Notes: generated by a model not told the origin, from the sequence alone. Shown: positions 9,523-17,931, counted from the stretch's first letter. The stretch: DNA of 19,624 nt from Hydrogenophaga sp. (GCA_011390855.1 JAABRN010000267.1:1-19624); one strand, 5' to 3'. A program made the numbers and translations.

Positions 9523-9602
9523 CCTGCGCCGCCTTCGGCGTCACCCCCCAAGGGGGCGATACCAGTGGCCCGGCAAAGCCGGTTCCACGGTATCTCTGGA
9601 CG
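9523..9602. repeat. Intergenic triple-hairpin repeat element (Comamonadaceae type)
   Basis: The gap between the dehydrogenase and the DUF971 gene holds three adjacent inverted repeats: CGCC/GGCG (9527-9540), CCCCC/GGGGG around AA (9544-9556), and a long nested hairpin at 9558-9594. The last is built from GATACC/GGTATC, GTGG/CCAC and CCGGC-AAA-GCCGG with one small bulge and one internal mismatch. From general familiarity, near-identical GCCTTCGGCGTCACCCCCCAAGGGGG-like strings are scattered between genes in Comamonadaceae genomes, so I call this a dispersed intergenic element. Only one copy is in this window, so its repetitive nature cannot be shown here. It may act as a transcription attenuator or mRNA end-protecting structure. 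Confidence 0.55.
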
Positions 9603-9675
9603 AAGGCATTTCGCGCCGGAGGTGCTCTGCTTTCTTTGGGGCCTCACCCCCGCAACCTGAACCAGGAGTACTGAC

Positions 9676-10089
9676 ATGGCCGGACTAGACAAAGATACCC
9701 CGACACCGCAGGACATCACCTTGCACGGCGCTTCGCGCGTGCTTGAGGTGGGCTTTTCTGACGGTCAGACCTTCCGTATTCCCTTTGAGTTGATGAGGGT
9801 GTTTTCGCCCTCTGCAGAGGTGCAGGGCCATGGGCCTGGACAGGAAGTGCTGCAAACCGGAAAGCGGGAGGTGGGTGTTCTGGGTTTGGAGCCGGTGGGC
9901 AACTATGCGGTGCAGCCGACGTTCAGCGATGGCCACGATTCCGGGATTTATTCTTGGGACTACTTGTACTTTCTGGGATCGAAACAGGACGAATTGTGGG
10001 CGGATTACAACGCGAGGCTGCAGGCCGCGGGCGTTGATCGCGATTCGTCCATGCCCGAAAAGGGCGGGCATGGCTGCAGCAGTCACTAG
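9676..10089 (+). CDS. DUF971 family protein (gamma-butyrobetaine hydroxylase N-terminal-like)
   Basis: This 137-residue soluble protein has the DUF971 fold signature: an ITLHGASRVLEVGFSDG opening, FRIPFELMRVFSPSAEVQGHG in the middle, and a late YAVQPTFSDGHDSGIYSWDYL block (about residues 76-96). The family corresponds to the N-terminal zinc-binding-like domain of eukaryotic gamma-butyrobetaine hydroxylase; its bacterial function is not established. The C-terminus ends in GGHGCSSH, a histidine/cysteine tail that could bind metal. A strong Shine-Dalgarno sequence (AGGAG, 9663-9667) precedes the ATG. The gene lies 16 bases before ubiE, an arrangement common in betaproteobacteria, so the two are probably co-transcribed. 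No direct link to quinone synthesis can be read from the sequence. Confidence 0.88.
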   Translation: MAGLDKDTPTPQDITLHGASRVLEVGFSDGQTFRIPFELMRVFSPSAEVQGHGPGQEVLQTGKREVGVLGLEPVGNYAVQPTFSDGHDSGIYSWDYLYFLGSKQDELWADYNARLQAAGVDRDSSMPEKGGHGCSSH

Positions 10090-10105
10090 ACGCTAACATC
10101 ACATC

Positions 10106-10837
10106 ATGGCCAGTACTCACTTCGGTTTCAAGACGGTCGACGAGCGCGAGAAGGCGCAGCGTGTGCGCAGCGTGTTCGACTCCGTCGCGCCCAAATACGA
10201 TGTGATGAACGACCTCATGTCCGGGGGGCTTCATCGCTTCTGGAAGCGTTACACGCTCACCGTGGCGAACCCTCAACCAGGCGATCGGGTGCTTGACATC
10301 GCCGGAGGCACCGGGGATTTGTCCCTGGCATTCTCAAAAAAGGTGGGGGGCACCGGCCGCGTGGTGCACACCGACATCAACGAAAGCATGCTGCGCGAAG
10401 GGCGCAATCGCCTGATCGACATGGGCGTCGTGTTGCCCACACTGGTGTGCGATGCCGAGCAACTGCCTTTCGCCAACGACTCTTTTGATTTCGTGTCGGT
10501 GGCATTTGGTTTGCGGAACATGACGAAGAAGGAACTTGCACTGGGCGAAATGTATCGGACGCTCAAGCCGGGGGGCAAGTTGCTGGTACTGGAGTTCTCG
10601 AAAGTGGCGCAGCCGCTGGAAAAGGCCTACGACTGGTACTCCTTCAACATCTTGCCCAAACTTGGAAAATGGGTCGCGAAGGACGAAGAAAGTTACAGGT
10701 ACCTGGCGGAATCCATCCGCATGCATCCGGGTCAGGAAGCCTTGCGGCAGATGATCAAGGAAGCAGGCTTCGGGCATGTGGATGTTCACAACCTGAGTGC
10801 CGGTGTGGTGGCTTTGCATGTGGGAATCAAGTGTTGA
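10106..10837 (+). CDS. ubiE: Ubiquinone/menaquinone C-methyltransferase UbiE
   Basis: This 243-residue class I SAM-dependent methyltransferase performs the C-methylation step of ubiquinone synthesis (2-polyprenyl-6-methoxy-1,4-benzoquinol to its 3-methyl form); the family also methylates demethylmenaquinol. Visible signatures are [20 protein letters not shown] (20-39), SAM-binding motif [13 protein letters not shown] (62-73), acidic HTDIN (88-92), DAEQLPF (116-122), [13 protein letters not shown] (128-139) and [14 protein letters not shown] (153-166). The length is normal for UbiE. The start is supported by the family-like N-terminus ([13 protein letters not shown]), although no strong ribosome binding site is present. 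The stop is followed by a hairpin and then a Tim44-like gene. Confidence 0.97.
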   Translation: MASTHFGFKTVDEREKAQRVRSVFDSVAPKYDVMNDLMSGGLHRFWKRYTLTVANPQPGDRVLDIAGGTGDLSLAFSKKVGGTGRVVHTDINESMLREGRNRLIDMGVVLPTLVCDAEQLPFANDSFDFVSVAFGLRNMTKKELALGEMYRTLKPGGKLLVLEFSKVAQPLEKAYDWYSFNILPKLGKWVAKDEESYRYLAESIRMHPGQEALRQMIKEAGFGHVDVHNLSAGVVALHVGIKC

Positions 10838-10839
10838 TG

Positions 10840-10860
10840 GACCTTGCCGAAAACAAGGTC
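10840..10860 (+). other. Hairpin in the ubiE-tim44-like gap
   Basis: A perfect 7-base inverted repeat (GACCTTG/CAAGGTC) with a 7-base loop (CCGAAAA) starts three bases after the ubiE stop codon. It is not followed by a T-run, so it is not a standard Rho-independent terminator. It could stabilise the ubiE message end or modulate translation of the next gene 30 bases away. Confidence 0.45.
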
Positions 10861-10890
10861 TGGTTGGAAAAGTTTCATTTACGGGGACAA

Positions 10891-11898
10891 ATGGCGATGA
10901 ACAAGTTGTGGTCAGTGGTGTTGGTTTGTGCGCTGGTGGTCGGCACGCAGGACGCTCTTGCAAAGCGCATGGGCGGCGGTTTTTCATTCGGTAAGCAGTC
11001 GGGCAATGTGACGCAGCGCAACACAACGCCGCCCGCGCAACAACAGACGGCCCCTCAACAGGCCCCTGCGCAAAATGCAGCCGCTCGCCCTGCATCGGCT
11101 GCGCCGGCCGCCGCCGCTGCCCCCAAACGGCCCTGGGGCGCCATGGTGGGTGGCCTGGCTGCAGGTCTGGGTCTGGCTTGGCTGGCTTCAGCACTGGGCT
11201 TTGGCGAGGCCTTTGCCCAGTTCCTGCTGTTCGCACTGATTGCCGTGGTGGTGATGGTCGTCATTGGAATGGTCATGCGCAGCCGCCAACCGGCCAGTCG
11301 CAATGGTGGCCTCGCTTACCAGGGCGCTTCTCCAATGCAGACAGGTGGTGCAGGCGACGCCCTCACCCCCCGCAGCTACAGCCCTCAAAACGTCGGCAAC
11401 GACGCGTCGGCCCGTCCATGGGAGCGTGCAGGCGCAGCCCCTGACAGCGGGTCAGGGGCACTGGGTGGTTCCATGATCGGCTCAGCCCTCGCGGGCTCCC
11501 AATCCTGGGGCGTACCCCAGGATTTCGACCAGGAAGGTTTCCTGGCAGCTTCGAAAGGCAACTTCATCCGGTTGCAAGACGCCTGGGACCGCTCCGATAT
11601 GGTCAGCCTGCGTGCCATGATGACCGACGACATGCTGGAGCAGATCAAGCAACAACTCGCAGATCGGGAGCAAGAAAGCGGCGGCGCTGTGAGCAAGACC
11701 GAGGTGGTGGTGCTGGACGCGCAGTTGCTCGGCATCGAAGAGATGGAATCCGAATACATGGCCAGCGTGGAGTTCTCCGGCTTGATCCGGGAAGACGAGT
11801 CTGCCGGCCCGAACCCTTTCCGCGAGGTCTGGAACATCACCCGACCCAAGGCAGGTCCCGGTGGCTGGCTGGTGGCGGGTGTGCAGGCGCTGCAGTAA
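10891..11898 (+). CDS. Tim44-like domain membrane protein
   Basis: This 335-residue protein has an N-terminal signal peptide (MAMNKLWSVVLVCALVVGTQ, likely cut after DALA at 24), then a short KRMGGGFSFGKQ block and a Gln/Pro/Ala-rich low-complexity linker (about 45-80). Two membrane helices follow (about 84-103 and 108-129), then a Gly/Ser-rich linker (135-205) and a C-terminal Tim44-like domain (about 212-333, from EGFLAASKGNFIRLQDAWDR to GGWLVAGVQAL). The Tim44 fold in mitochondria anchors the import motor; the role of bacterial members is unclear. ATG 10891 follows a purine-rich ACGGGGACAA; ATG 10897 is an alternative. A strong terminator follows, so the gene ends the transcription unit that includes ubiE. 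The frame is open upstream to 10669 but that part overlaps ubiE. Confidence 0.85.
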   Translation: MAMNKLWSVVLVCALVVGTQDALAKRMGGGFSFGKQSGNVTQRNTTPPAQQQTAPQQAPAQNAAARPASAAPAAAAAPKRPWGAMVGGLAAGLGLAWLASALGFGEAFAQFLLFALIAVVVMVVIGMVMRSRQPASRNGGLAYQGASPMQTGGAGDALTPRSYSPQNVGNDASARPWERAGAAPDSGSGALGGSMIGSALAGSQSWGVPQDFDQEGFLAASKGNFIRLQDAWDRSDMVSLRAMMTDDMLEQIKQQLADREQESGGAVSKTEVVVLDAQLLGIEEMESEYMASVEFSGLIREDESAGPNPFREVWNITRPKAGPGGWLVAGVQALQ

Positions 11899-11918
11899 AC
11901 GAGGCGAGCGATTCATAC

Positions 11919-11950
11919 AAAAAAAGGGGCATTCGAAGTGCCCCTTTTTT
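11919..11950. terminator. Strong Rho-independent terminator
   Basis: AAAAAAAGGGGCA is followed by a 7-base TTCGAAG loop and TGCCCCTTTTTT. This is a symmetrical stem with a T-run on either strand, so it can work in both directions. It ends the transcription unit of the Tim44-like gene and separates it from ubiJ-ubiB, which must therefore have their own promoter in 11951-12123. Confidence 0.88.
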
Positions 11951-12123
11951 GTTGCGTTGCGCAGCTGATCGGGGTTGCCGCAAGAGGTTGGCAGCTCATG
12001 GGAGCGGGCTTGCCTGCGAATCGGCTGACGCTGGAGCATCGATTGCATTGCTCTGGACCGAGTGACAGGGCCTTCCAGGCAGAATGTTTTGTAAGGCGGG
12101 ATATCCGTCAAAATCGAGACGCC

Positions 12124-12792
12124 ATGAAAAACGAAACCCATACTTCTTCAGCTGCTTCTGACAACGCAGGCAGCAACCCCGCACAGTTTCTCCAGTCGGT
12201 GCTGGCAGCCCTTCGCCCGCCTGAATGGGTTGTCGACGAACTGCAGAACCGAATCGTGCTTTTCTTGAATCATGTGTTGATGCAGGAGAAGGCGGCCCAA
12301 GACCGGTTGCGCCGGCAAAAGGGGAAGGCGGTGCGCATTCAGTGGGGTGACTTTCACCTCACGCTGGCACCTACCGCAGCAGGCCTGCTGGAGCGCTGTT
12401 CTCCCGACACGAAGCCTGAGCTGAGCATGACACTCACCCAGACTTCGCCGCTGTCGCTGGCCCAGAGCGTATTGGCCGGGAAGAAGCCCGGCGTGGACAT
12501 TCAGGGTGACGTACAACTGGCGGCCGAAGTGGCCTGGTTGGTGGACAACGTGCGGTGGGATGTGGAAGAAGATCTCTCGCGTTTCGTAGGCGATGCACCA
12601 GCCCACACGCTGGGTAAATTCGCTCGTGCTGCTGCGCAGGCGTTGAAGTCATTTTTGGCTCGATTGCCCGATGGACTCGCTGCGCGTTCCCCTTTTTCTC
12701 CCGCTTCGCCAGTCACGCCAGCACCTTCAGTCACGCCAACCACCGATCCCGCCGGGCCTGAAGCCAGAAGCGAAGGCGGAACGGCAGCATGA
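12124..12792 (+). CDS. ubiJ: Ubiquinone biosynthesis accessory factor UbiJ (SCP2-like)
   Basis: This 222-residue protein lies directly upstream of ubiB. Its N-terminal half (about 30-130) resembles an SCP2 sterol-carrier fold: [41 protein letters not shown], and later [38 protein letters not shown], which is the characteristic UbiJ tail block. UbiJ binds lipid and is part of the soluble Ubi complex that works on polyprenyl quinone intermediates with UbiK and the Ubi hydroxylases. The C-terminal 40 residues are a Pro/Thr/Ala-rich tail with an imperfect repeat (SVTPT). ATG 12124 gives a family-like length; the frame is open back to 11938 but that begins inside the terminator. The stop overlaps the ubiB start as ATGA (12789-12792). 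Confidence 0.88.
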   Translation: MKNETHTSSAASDNAGSNPAQFLQSVLAALRPPEWVVDELQNRIVLFLNHVLMQEKAAQDRLRRQKGKAVRIQWGDFHLTLAPTAAGLLERCSPDTKPELSMTLTQTSPLSLAQSVLAGKKPGVDIQGDVQLAAEVAWLVDNVRWDVEEDLSRFVGDAPAHTLGKFARAAAQALKSFLARLPDGLAARSPFSPASPVTPAPSVTPTTDPAGPEARSEGGTAA

Positions 12793-14354
12793 CGCGGCTC
12801 TTTCGCGGCATCTTCATTGTTTGGGTGGTTTTGCGGTATGGCCTGGATGAGCTGGTGCTCTCCAGTTTTCAGCGGCCAGGGCTGCGCCTCCTGACCCGGA
12901 TCGTATCGATTGGCCGAGATCTCAGGAGCCCGCGCGGTGAGCGCCTGCGTCTGGCGCTGGAGCGTCTGGGTCCGATTTTTGTGAAGTTTGGTCAGGTGCT
13001 GTCCACGCGGCGCGACTTGCTGCCTGCAGACATCGCAGACGAGCTGGCCCGACTGCAGGACCGGGTGCCCCCGTTCCCCAGTGCGGTGGCGGTCGCCACC
13101 ATCGAGCGTGCCTTCGGTAAACCCCTGGACTCGGTTTTCAGTCATTTTGAGCAGGTCCCGGTGGCCAGTGCGTCCATTGCGCAAGTGCACTTCGCCACCC
13201 TGCGCAGCGGCCGCCACGGTGGGCGAGAGGTGGCGGTGAAAGTACTGCGGCCGAACATGTTGCCTGTGATCGAGAAGGATCTCAGCCTCATGCGGATGAT
13301 GGCGGGCTGGGTGGAGAAATTGTCAGCCGATGGAAAACGCCTGAAGCCGCGTGAGGTGGTTGGCGAGTTCGACAAATACCTGCACGACGAGCTCGATCTG
13401 GTGCGTGAGGCATCCAATGCCGCCCAGTTGCGCCGCAACATGCAGGGCCTGGAGCTGGTCCTCATTCCGGAAATGTTGTGGGACTACTGCCACACCGAAG
13501 TGATGGTGATGGAGCGCATGCATGGACTGCCCATCAACCGGGTGGAAGAGCTCCGTCGACTGGGGGTGGACATCCCGAAACTGGCCCAAGACGGGGTGAC
13601 CATATTTTTCACCCAGGTGTTCCGTGACGGTTTCTTTCACGCCGACATGCACCCCGGGAACATCCAGGTGAGTGTCGACCCAGCGACGTTTGGTCGCTAT
13701 ATCTCGCTCGACTTCGGAATCGTCGGCACGCTCACCGAGTTCGATAAGGAATACCTGGCGCAGAACTTCACTGCGTTCTTTCGCCGCGATTACAAGCGGG
13801 TGGCGGAACTGCACGTCGAGTCTGGCTGGGTGCCCGCCAACACGCGCATCGACGAACTGGAGTCGGCCATTCGGGCGGTGTGCGAGCCTTACTTCGATCG
13901 GCCTTTGAAAGAGATTTCGCTCGGGATGGTGTTGATGCGCCTGTTCCAGACGTCGCGACGCTTCCATGTGGAAATACAGCCGCAACTGGTGCTGCTGCAG
14001 AAGACGCTCCTCAACATTGAAGGGCTGGGTCGCGATCTTGATCCCGAACTGGATCTCTGGAACACGGCCAAGCCGTTCCTCGAGAAGTGGATGCTGGAGC
14101 AGCTCGGGCCTCAGAAGCTGCTGCATCAGTTCAAGGAAGAGGCGCCACAGTACGCCAAACTGTTGCCCGCTCTGCCTCGCCTGCTGCACGACTACCTGCA
14201 GCACAAACCACATGCAATGCGACGCGAGCTCGACGCCCTGCTGCAAGAGCAACGGCGCACCAATCGCCTGCTGCAGGGCATCATCTGGGGTGGTCTGGGC
14301 TTCCTGCTGGGCCTGATTCTCATGCAGGTGCTGCTGCGGGTTCAAATCTGGTGA
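12789..14354 (+). CDS. ubiB: Ubiquinone biosynthesis kinase-like protein UbiB
   Basis: This 521-residue atypical (ADCK/Coq8 family) kinase-like ATPase is needed for ubiquinone synthesis at the membrane. It shows the KxGQ motif as [15 protein letters not shown] (65-79), the Ala-rich loop [10 protein letters not shown] (125-134) in place of a glycine loop, the ATP-binding lysine in VAVKVLRP (Lys151), the family ExD-type ELDL (201-204), the catalytic block HADMHPGN (284-291) and the DFG-like LDFG (307-310). The C-terminus has hydrophobic anchor segment(s) at about 496-516 ([19 protein letters not shown]), typical of the family. It is coupled by a 4-base overlap with ubiJ. No terminator is seen behind it before the next promoter-like box at 14404. 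Confidence 0.96.
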   Translation: MTRLFRGIFIVWVVLRYGLDELVLSSFQRPGLRLLTRIVSIGRDLRSPRGERLRLALERLGPIFVKFGQVLSTRRDLLPADIADELARLQDRVPPFPSAVAVATIERAFGKPLDSVFSHFEQVPVASASIAQVHFATLRSGRHGGREVAVKVLRPNMLPVIEKDLSLMRMMAGWVEKLSADGKRLKPREVVGEFDKYLHDELDLVREASNAAQLRRNMQGLELVLIPEMLWDYCHTEVMVMERMHGLPINRVEELRRLGVDIPKLAQDGVTIFFTQVFRDGFFHADMHPGNIQVSVDPATFGRYISLDFGIVGTLTEFDKEYLAQNFTAFFRRDYKRVAELHVESGWVPANTRIDELESAIRAVCEPYFDRPLKEISLGMVLMRLFQTSRRFHVEIQPQLVLLQKTLLNIEGLGRDLDPELDLWNTAKPFLEKWMLEQLGPQKLLHQFKEEAPQYAKLLPALPRLLHDYLQHKPHAMRRELDALLQEQRRTNRLLQGIIWGGLGFLLGLILMQVLLRVQIW

Positions 14355-14403
14355 GATCTGGTTTCGGCGACGAACGAGCGCCCCGCTGAACAGGACCACA
14401 ATT

Positions 14404-14409
14404 TATAAT
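14404..14409 (+). promoter_or_regulatory. Consensus -10 box of the fmdB-DUF502-aspS unit
   Basis: TATAAT is a perfect sigma-70 -10 hexamer in otherwise GC-rich DNA. It lies 50 bases after ubiB and 118 bases before the FmdB-like start codon. No convincing -35 is seen at 16-18 bases upstream (the region reads CCCCGCT), so the promoter may rely on an activator or on the extended AT-rich stretch ACAATTTATAAT. Confidence 0.5.
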
Positions 14410-14422
14410 GCCCGGTTTTGTT

Positions 14423-14481
14423 CCGACTTTCGTCGGCCGTCGGTTGTCGCCAGGGGCAAGTTGATCCAGTCAACTCCTGCC
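14423..14481 (+). other. Structured 5' leader upstream of fmdB-like gene
   Basis: Downstream of the -10 box the leader holds CCGAC-TTTC-GTCGG (14423-14436), and a nested hairpin made of GGCA/TGCC (14455-14458 with 14478-14481) around GTTGA-TCCAG-TCAAC (14460-14474). No T-run follows either, so they do not look like terminators. They match no riboswitch class that I recognise. They may simply stabilise the message. Confidence 0.35.
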
Positions 14482-14526
14482 GCCTGCGTCCATCCAGGTC
14501 CTACTGCTTCTCACCAGGTTTCAGCC

Positions 14527-14898
14527 ATGCCCATCTATGCGTACAAGTGCGAGTCCTGCAGTCATGCCAAGGACGTTTTGCAGAAATTGTCCGACGACCC
14601 GTTGACCATTTGCCCCGCGTGCGGAGAACCCAGTTTCCGCAAGCAGTTGACGGCAGCGGGATTTCAACTCAAGGGCTCGGGCTGGTACGTCACCGATTTC
14701 CGTGAGGGCAGCAAAGCCCCTGCCGCACCAGCTGCGGAAGGCGCTGCTCCTGCCGCCCCTGAGGCCGCCGTCAAAGGGGCGGGTGAATCGACTGGGGCGC
14801 CTGCGCCATCCCCTGCCTCAGCCACGCCCGCTGCTGCTGCCCCCGCCGCCGCCAAAGCGCCTGCCGGTGCATCATCGCCAGGCACGTCACCCACCTGA
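14527..14898 (+). CDS. FmdB-family zinc ribbon protein with Ala/Pro-rich tail
   Basis: This 123-residue protein starts MPIYAYKCESC and carries a four-cysteine zinc ribbon (Cys8, Cys11, Cys29, Cys32). It then has KQLTAAGFQLKGSGWYVTDF (39-58), which is typical of the FmdB/CxxC-CxxC-SSSS regulatory protein family. After residue 60 it is nearly all alanine, proline, glycine and serine, a low-complexity tail common in betaproteobacterial members. The molecular function is not firmly known; FmdB was named as a putative regulator of formamidase genes in another organism. It lies 8 bases before a DUF502 gene and upstream of aspS, a conserved arrangement. Confidence 0.88.
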   Translation: MPIYAYKCESCSHAKDVLQKLSDDPLTICPACGEPSFRKQLTAAGFQLKGSGWYVTDFREGSKAPAAPAAEGAAPAAPEAAVKGAGESTGAPAPSPASATPAAAAPAAAKAPAGASSPGTSPT

Positions 14899-14906
14899 CC
14901 CTGGTC

Positions 14907-15587
14907 ATGCCCTCCTTGCGCAAATGGTTGCTCTCGGGCCTGCTGGTTCTGGTGCCCTTGATCATCACCCTGTGGGTGCTGGACTGGGTCGTCACCACGC
15001 TTGATCAGACCTTGCGCATCCTGCCTGTGAACTGGCACCCCGACCATTTGCTGGGCATGCACATTCCTGGCCTGGGTGTGGTGTTTGCGCTGGCCGTTGT
15101 TCTGTCCATTGGCGCAATGGCGTCGAACATCATCGGCCACAAGCTTGTGCACTGGTGGCATGCCTTGTTGCACCGCATCCCGGTCGTGCGATCCATCTAC
15201 TCTGGCGTCAAGCAGGTGTCTGACACCCTTTTCTCCGAGAAAGGCAACGCTTTTCGCAAGGCCATGTTGATTCAATGGCCGCACGAGGGCATGTGGACCA
15301 TCGCTTTCCTGACGGGATCACCAACAGGCGACGTGCTTGCCAGGTTGCGCACTCAGCCGGGCGATCAGCCGGTGAATGACGACGAGCTCTTCTGCAGTGT
15401 CTTCGTTCCCACCACACCCAATCCGACGGGTGGCTACTTTGTACTGGTGCGCCAGAGCGATTGTGTGGAGCTGCAGATGACGGTGGACGAGGCCCTGACC
15501 TACATCGTGTCCATGGGTGTGATTGTGCCGGGAGGCACGAAGAAATCCCTTTTGAAGGCGTCTGCCTTGCCGCCGGCTGCTTCCTGA
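14907..15587 (+). CDS. DUF502 family inner-membrane protein
   Basis: This 226-residue protein has two N-terminal membrane helices (about 5-29 and 56-80) followed by a soluble domain. The family signatures are LVLVPLIITLWVLDW, the PGLGVVFALAVVL helix, IPVVRSIYSGVKQVSDTL (about 91-108), and the late VFVPTTPNPTGGYFVLV (about 168-184). The function of DUF502 proteins is unknown. The ATG lies eight bases after the FmdB-like stop with little room for a ribosome binding site, suggesting coupled translation. It sits 48 bases ahead of aspS in the same direction. Confidence 0.9.
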   Translation: MPSLRKWLLSGLLVLVPLIITLWVLDWVVTTLDQTLRILPVNWHPDHLLGMHIPGLGVVFALAVVLSIGAMASNIIGHKLVHWWHALLHRIPVVRSIYSGVKQVSDTLFSEKGNAFRKAMLIQWPHEGMWTIAFLTGSPTGDVLARLRTQPGDQPVNDDELFCSVFVPTTPNPTGGYFVLVRQSDCVELQMTVDEALTYIVSMGVIVPGGTKKSLLKASALPPAAS

Positions 15588-15635
15588 ATTTTTCCTGCGG
15601 GCGTGCCCTGCTTATCTGTTGAAAGAAAACCTGAA

Positions 15636-17423
15636 ATGGCCATGCGCTCCCACTATTGCGGTCTGGTGACCGAAGCCCAGATGGGTGAAACCGTTCAGTT
15701 GTGTGGCTGGGTGAACCGCCGCCGCGACCACGGTGGCGTCATCTTCATCGATCTGCGTGACCGGGAAGGCTACGTGCAGGTGGTGTGCGACCCCGATCGT
15801 GCCGAGATGTTCAAGACCGCGGAAAACGTGCGCAACGAGTATTGCGTGCAAATCACGGGGCTGGTGCGTGCCCGTCCGGAAGGCACCACCAACGGCAAAA
15901 TTGAAGTGCTTTGCCACGAGCTCAAAGTGCTCAACGCCTCGATCACGCCACCGTTCCAGCTGGACGACGACAACCTGAGCGAAACCACACGCCTGACGCA
16001 CCGGGTGCTCGACCTGCGCCGCCCTTACATGCAGAACAACCTGATGCTGCGCTATCGCGTGGCCATGGAGGTGCGCAAGTTCCTGGATGCCAATGGGTTC
16101 ATCGATATCGAAACTCCGATGCTCACCAAGAGCACACCTGAAGGCGCGCGCGACTACCTCGTGCCGAGCCGCGTGCACGACGGACATTTCTTCGCGTTGC
16201 CCCAAAGCCCTCAGTTGTTCAAACAGCTGTTGATGGTGTCGGGTTTCGACCGCTACTACCAGATCACCAAGTGCTTCCGAGACGAAGACCTGCGCGCCGA
16301 CCGCCAACCCGAGTTCACGCAGATCGATATCGAGACCTCGTTCCTGACCGAGGAAGACATCCGTGACATGTTCCAGGGCATGATCAAGACCGTGTTCCAG
16401 AACACCCTGGGGGTGGATCTGGGAGACTTCCCGGTCATGGCCTACAGCGAGGCCATGCACCGTTTCGGCTCAGACAAGCCCGACCTTCGCGTCAAGCTGG
16501 AGTTCACCGAGCTGACCGACGTGATGGCCGATGTGGACTTCAAGGTCTTCAGCGCCCCTGCCACCATGAAAAACGGGCGCGTGGTCGCCCTTTGCGTGCG
16601 TGGCGGGGCGGAGATCAGCCGTAGCGAGATCGACGCTTACACCGAATTCGTCAAGATCTACGGTGCCAAGGGTCTGGCCTGGATCAAGGTCAACGAAGTG
16701 GCCAAGGGTCGCGATGGTCTGCAAAGCCCGATCGTGAAAAACCTGCACGATGCCGCCGTGACCGAGATTTTGAAGCGCACGGGTGCTCAAGACGGAGACA
16801 TCATCTTCTTTGGCGCAGACAAGTGCAAGGTGGTGAACGACGCCATTGGTGCACTGCGCATCAAGATTGGTCACAGCGAACTGGGCAAGAAGAACGGTCT
16901 GTTTGAGGACCGTTGGGCACCCCTGTGGGTGGTGGACTTCCCGATGTTCGAGCACGACGAAGAAGCCGATCGCTGGACCGCGGTGCACCACCCGTTCACC
17001 GCACCGAAAGATGGTCACGAGGACTGGATGGTGACGGCACCCGAAAAATGCATCGCCAAGGGTTACGACATGGTGCTCAATGGTTGGGAGATTGGCGGCG
17101 GCTCGGTGCGTATCCACACGGCGGCGGTGCAGCAGAAGGTGTTCGATGCCTTGAAGATCACGCCTGAAGAAGCGCAAATCAAGTTCGGCTTCCTGCTCGA
17201 CGCGCTGCAATACGGTGCCCCACCGCACGGAGGCCTTGCCTTCGGCCTTGACCGGGTTGTGACCTTGATGACCGGTGCCGAATCCATTCGCGACGTGATT
17301 GCCTTCCCCAAAACCCAACGAGCCCAGTGCCTGCTGACCCAGGCGCCGAGCCTGGTTGACGAGAAGCAGTTGCGAGAACTGCATATCCGCCTGCGCAACG
17401 CCGATCTGGTCAAGCCGGCCTGA
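15636..17423 (+). CDS. aspS: Aspartyl-tRNA synthetase (likely aspartate--tRNA(Asp/Asn) ligase)
   Basis: This 595-residue class IIb aminoacyl-tRNA synthetase is of bacterial type, with the GAD insertion. The N-terminal OB anticodon-binding domain spans about 1-110 ([21 protein letters not shown]). Class II motif 1 is around [20 protein letters not shown] (154-173). Motif 2 is [18 protein letters not shown] (214-231). Motif 3 is [16 protein letters not shown] near the C-terminus. The length fits the family. In the anticodon domain, His32 (RRRDHGG) and Gly83 (RPEGTTN) match the pattern of the non-discriminating Pseudomonas aeruginosa enzyme rather than E. coli (RRRDLGS). It may therefore also charge tRNA-Asn for conversion by GatCAB. 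The start at ATG 15636 ([10 protein letters not shown]) is family-like; ATG 15642 is an alternative. Confidence 0.97.
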   Translation: MAMRSHYCGLVTEAQMGETVQLCGWVNRRRDHGGVIFIDLRDREGYVQVVCDPDRAEMFKTAENVRNEYCVQITGLVRARPEGTTNGKIEVLCHELKVLNASITPPFQLDDDNLSETTRLTHRVLDLRRPYMQNNLMLRYRVAMEVRKFLDANGFIDIETPMLTKSTPEGARDYLVPSRVHDGHFFALPQSPQLFKQLLMVSGFDRYYQITKCFRDEDLRADRQPEFTQIDIETSFLTEEDIRDMFQGMIKTVFQNTLGVDLGDFPVMAYSEAMHRFGSDKPDLRVKLEFTELTDVMADVDFKVFSAPATMKNGRVVALCVRGGAEISRSEIDAYTEFVKIYGAKGLAWIKVNEVAKGRDGLQSPIVKNLHDAAVTEILKRTGAQDGDIIFFGADKCKVVNDAIGALRIKIGHSELGKKNGLFEDRWAPLWVVDFPMFEHDEEADRWTAVHHPFTAPKDGHEDWMVTAPEKCIAKGYDMVLNGWEIGGGSVRIHTAAVQQKVFDALKITPEEAQIKFGFLLDALQYGAPPHGGLAFGLDRVVTLMTGAESIRDVIAFPKTQRAQCLLTQAPSLVDEKQLRELHIRLRNADLVKPA

Positions 17424-17450
17424 CCCAACTTGCTGCTTCACGACTCAAAA

Positions 17451-17475
17451 AATGGGCGCTGTTTCGGCGTCCATT
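17451..17475. terminator. Possible terminator hairpin after aspS
   Basis: AATGGGCGCT-GTTTC-GGCGTCCATT forms a 10-base stem including two G-T pairs, 28 bases after the aspS stop. On the plus strand it is followed only by GATTTGG, a poor T-run. On the minus strand it would be followed by TTTTTT. It may be a weak plus-strand terminator or a processing site. Confidence 0.4.
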
Positions 17476-17583
17476 GATTTGGTGCACTGAACATTCTTCC
17501 GACTGCTTTGGTGCGTCAAGTGACACACATAGCCCTGATGCTGTCGTGGTTTGGTACCATGGTTTTTTGTAAAGGAGTACCCG

Positions 17584-17904
17584 ATGACCAAAGCCAAACT
17601 GGATTCTCTCGCCGACAAGGAAAAACTGGTCGCTGACTTGCAACGCGTGATAGCTGACGCAGAAGAGCTGATGCAGGCGACTGCACATCAGACCGAAGGC
17701 AAAGTGGTCGAGCTGCGTGAAAAGATCAACGAAAACCTGCGCAACGCGCGCCACAAGCTGGCCGACGTGGAAGACACCATCAGGTACAAAACCCGAGAGG
17801 TGGCCCGCGCCACCGACGACTATGTGCACGAACACCCCTGGCTTGCCATCAGCACGGCGGCAGGTGCTGGCCTGGTGATCGGACTTCTGATTGGCCGACG
17901 CTGA
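17584..17904 (+). CDS. DUF883 / YqjD-ElaB family membrane-anchored protein
   Basis: This 106-residue protein has a long charged amphipathic helix region (about 1-80, rich in Glu, Lys and Ala) and a C-terminal membrane helix with glycine spacing (AISTAAGAGLVIGLLIG, about 88-104), ending RR. This is the DUF883 architecture of E. coli YqjD and ElaB, which are inner-membrane, ribosome-associated, stationary-phase proteins. A strong ribosome binding site AAAGGAG (17570-17576) is 7 bases before the ATG at 17584. The AT-rich TGGTTTTTTGTAAAGG just upstream and TACCAT at 17554-17559 could be promoter elements, though no -35 stands out. It begins a small run of yqjD/yqjE/yqjK-like genes. Confidence 0.88.
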   Translation: MTKAKLDSLADKEKLVADLQRVIADAEELMQATAHQTEGKVVELREKINENLRNARHKLADVEDTIRYKTREVARATDDYVHEHPWLAISTAAGAGLVIGLLIGRR

Positions 17905-17931
17905 ACCGCTGGTTGACCACCGCGCTGCCCC

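Noticed and set aside
11938..12123. Extension of ubiJ to a start at 11938.
   Set aside because: It would start inside the terminator stem, and the extra 62 residues have no similarity to UbiJ.
12706..12745. Duplicated CAGTCACGCCA in the 3' part of ubiJ as a possible regulatory direct repeat.
   Set aside because: It lies within the coding low-complexity Pro/Thr linker and most likely reflects repeated codons.
14700..14898. Ala/Pro-rich end of the FmdB-like gene as a separate repeat or a frameshift.
   Set aside because: Low-complexity Ala/Pro tails are common in betaproteobacterial members, the frame is continuous, and there is no regular DNA repeat unit.
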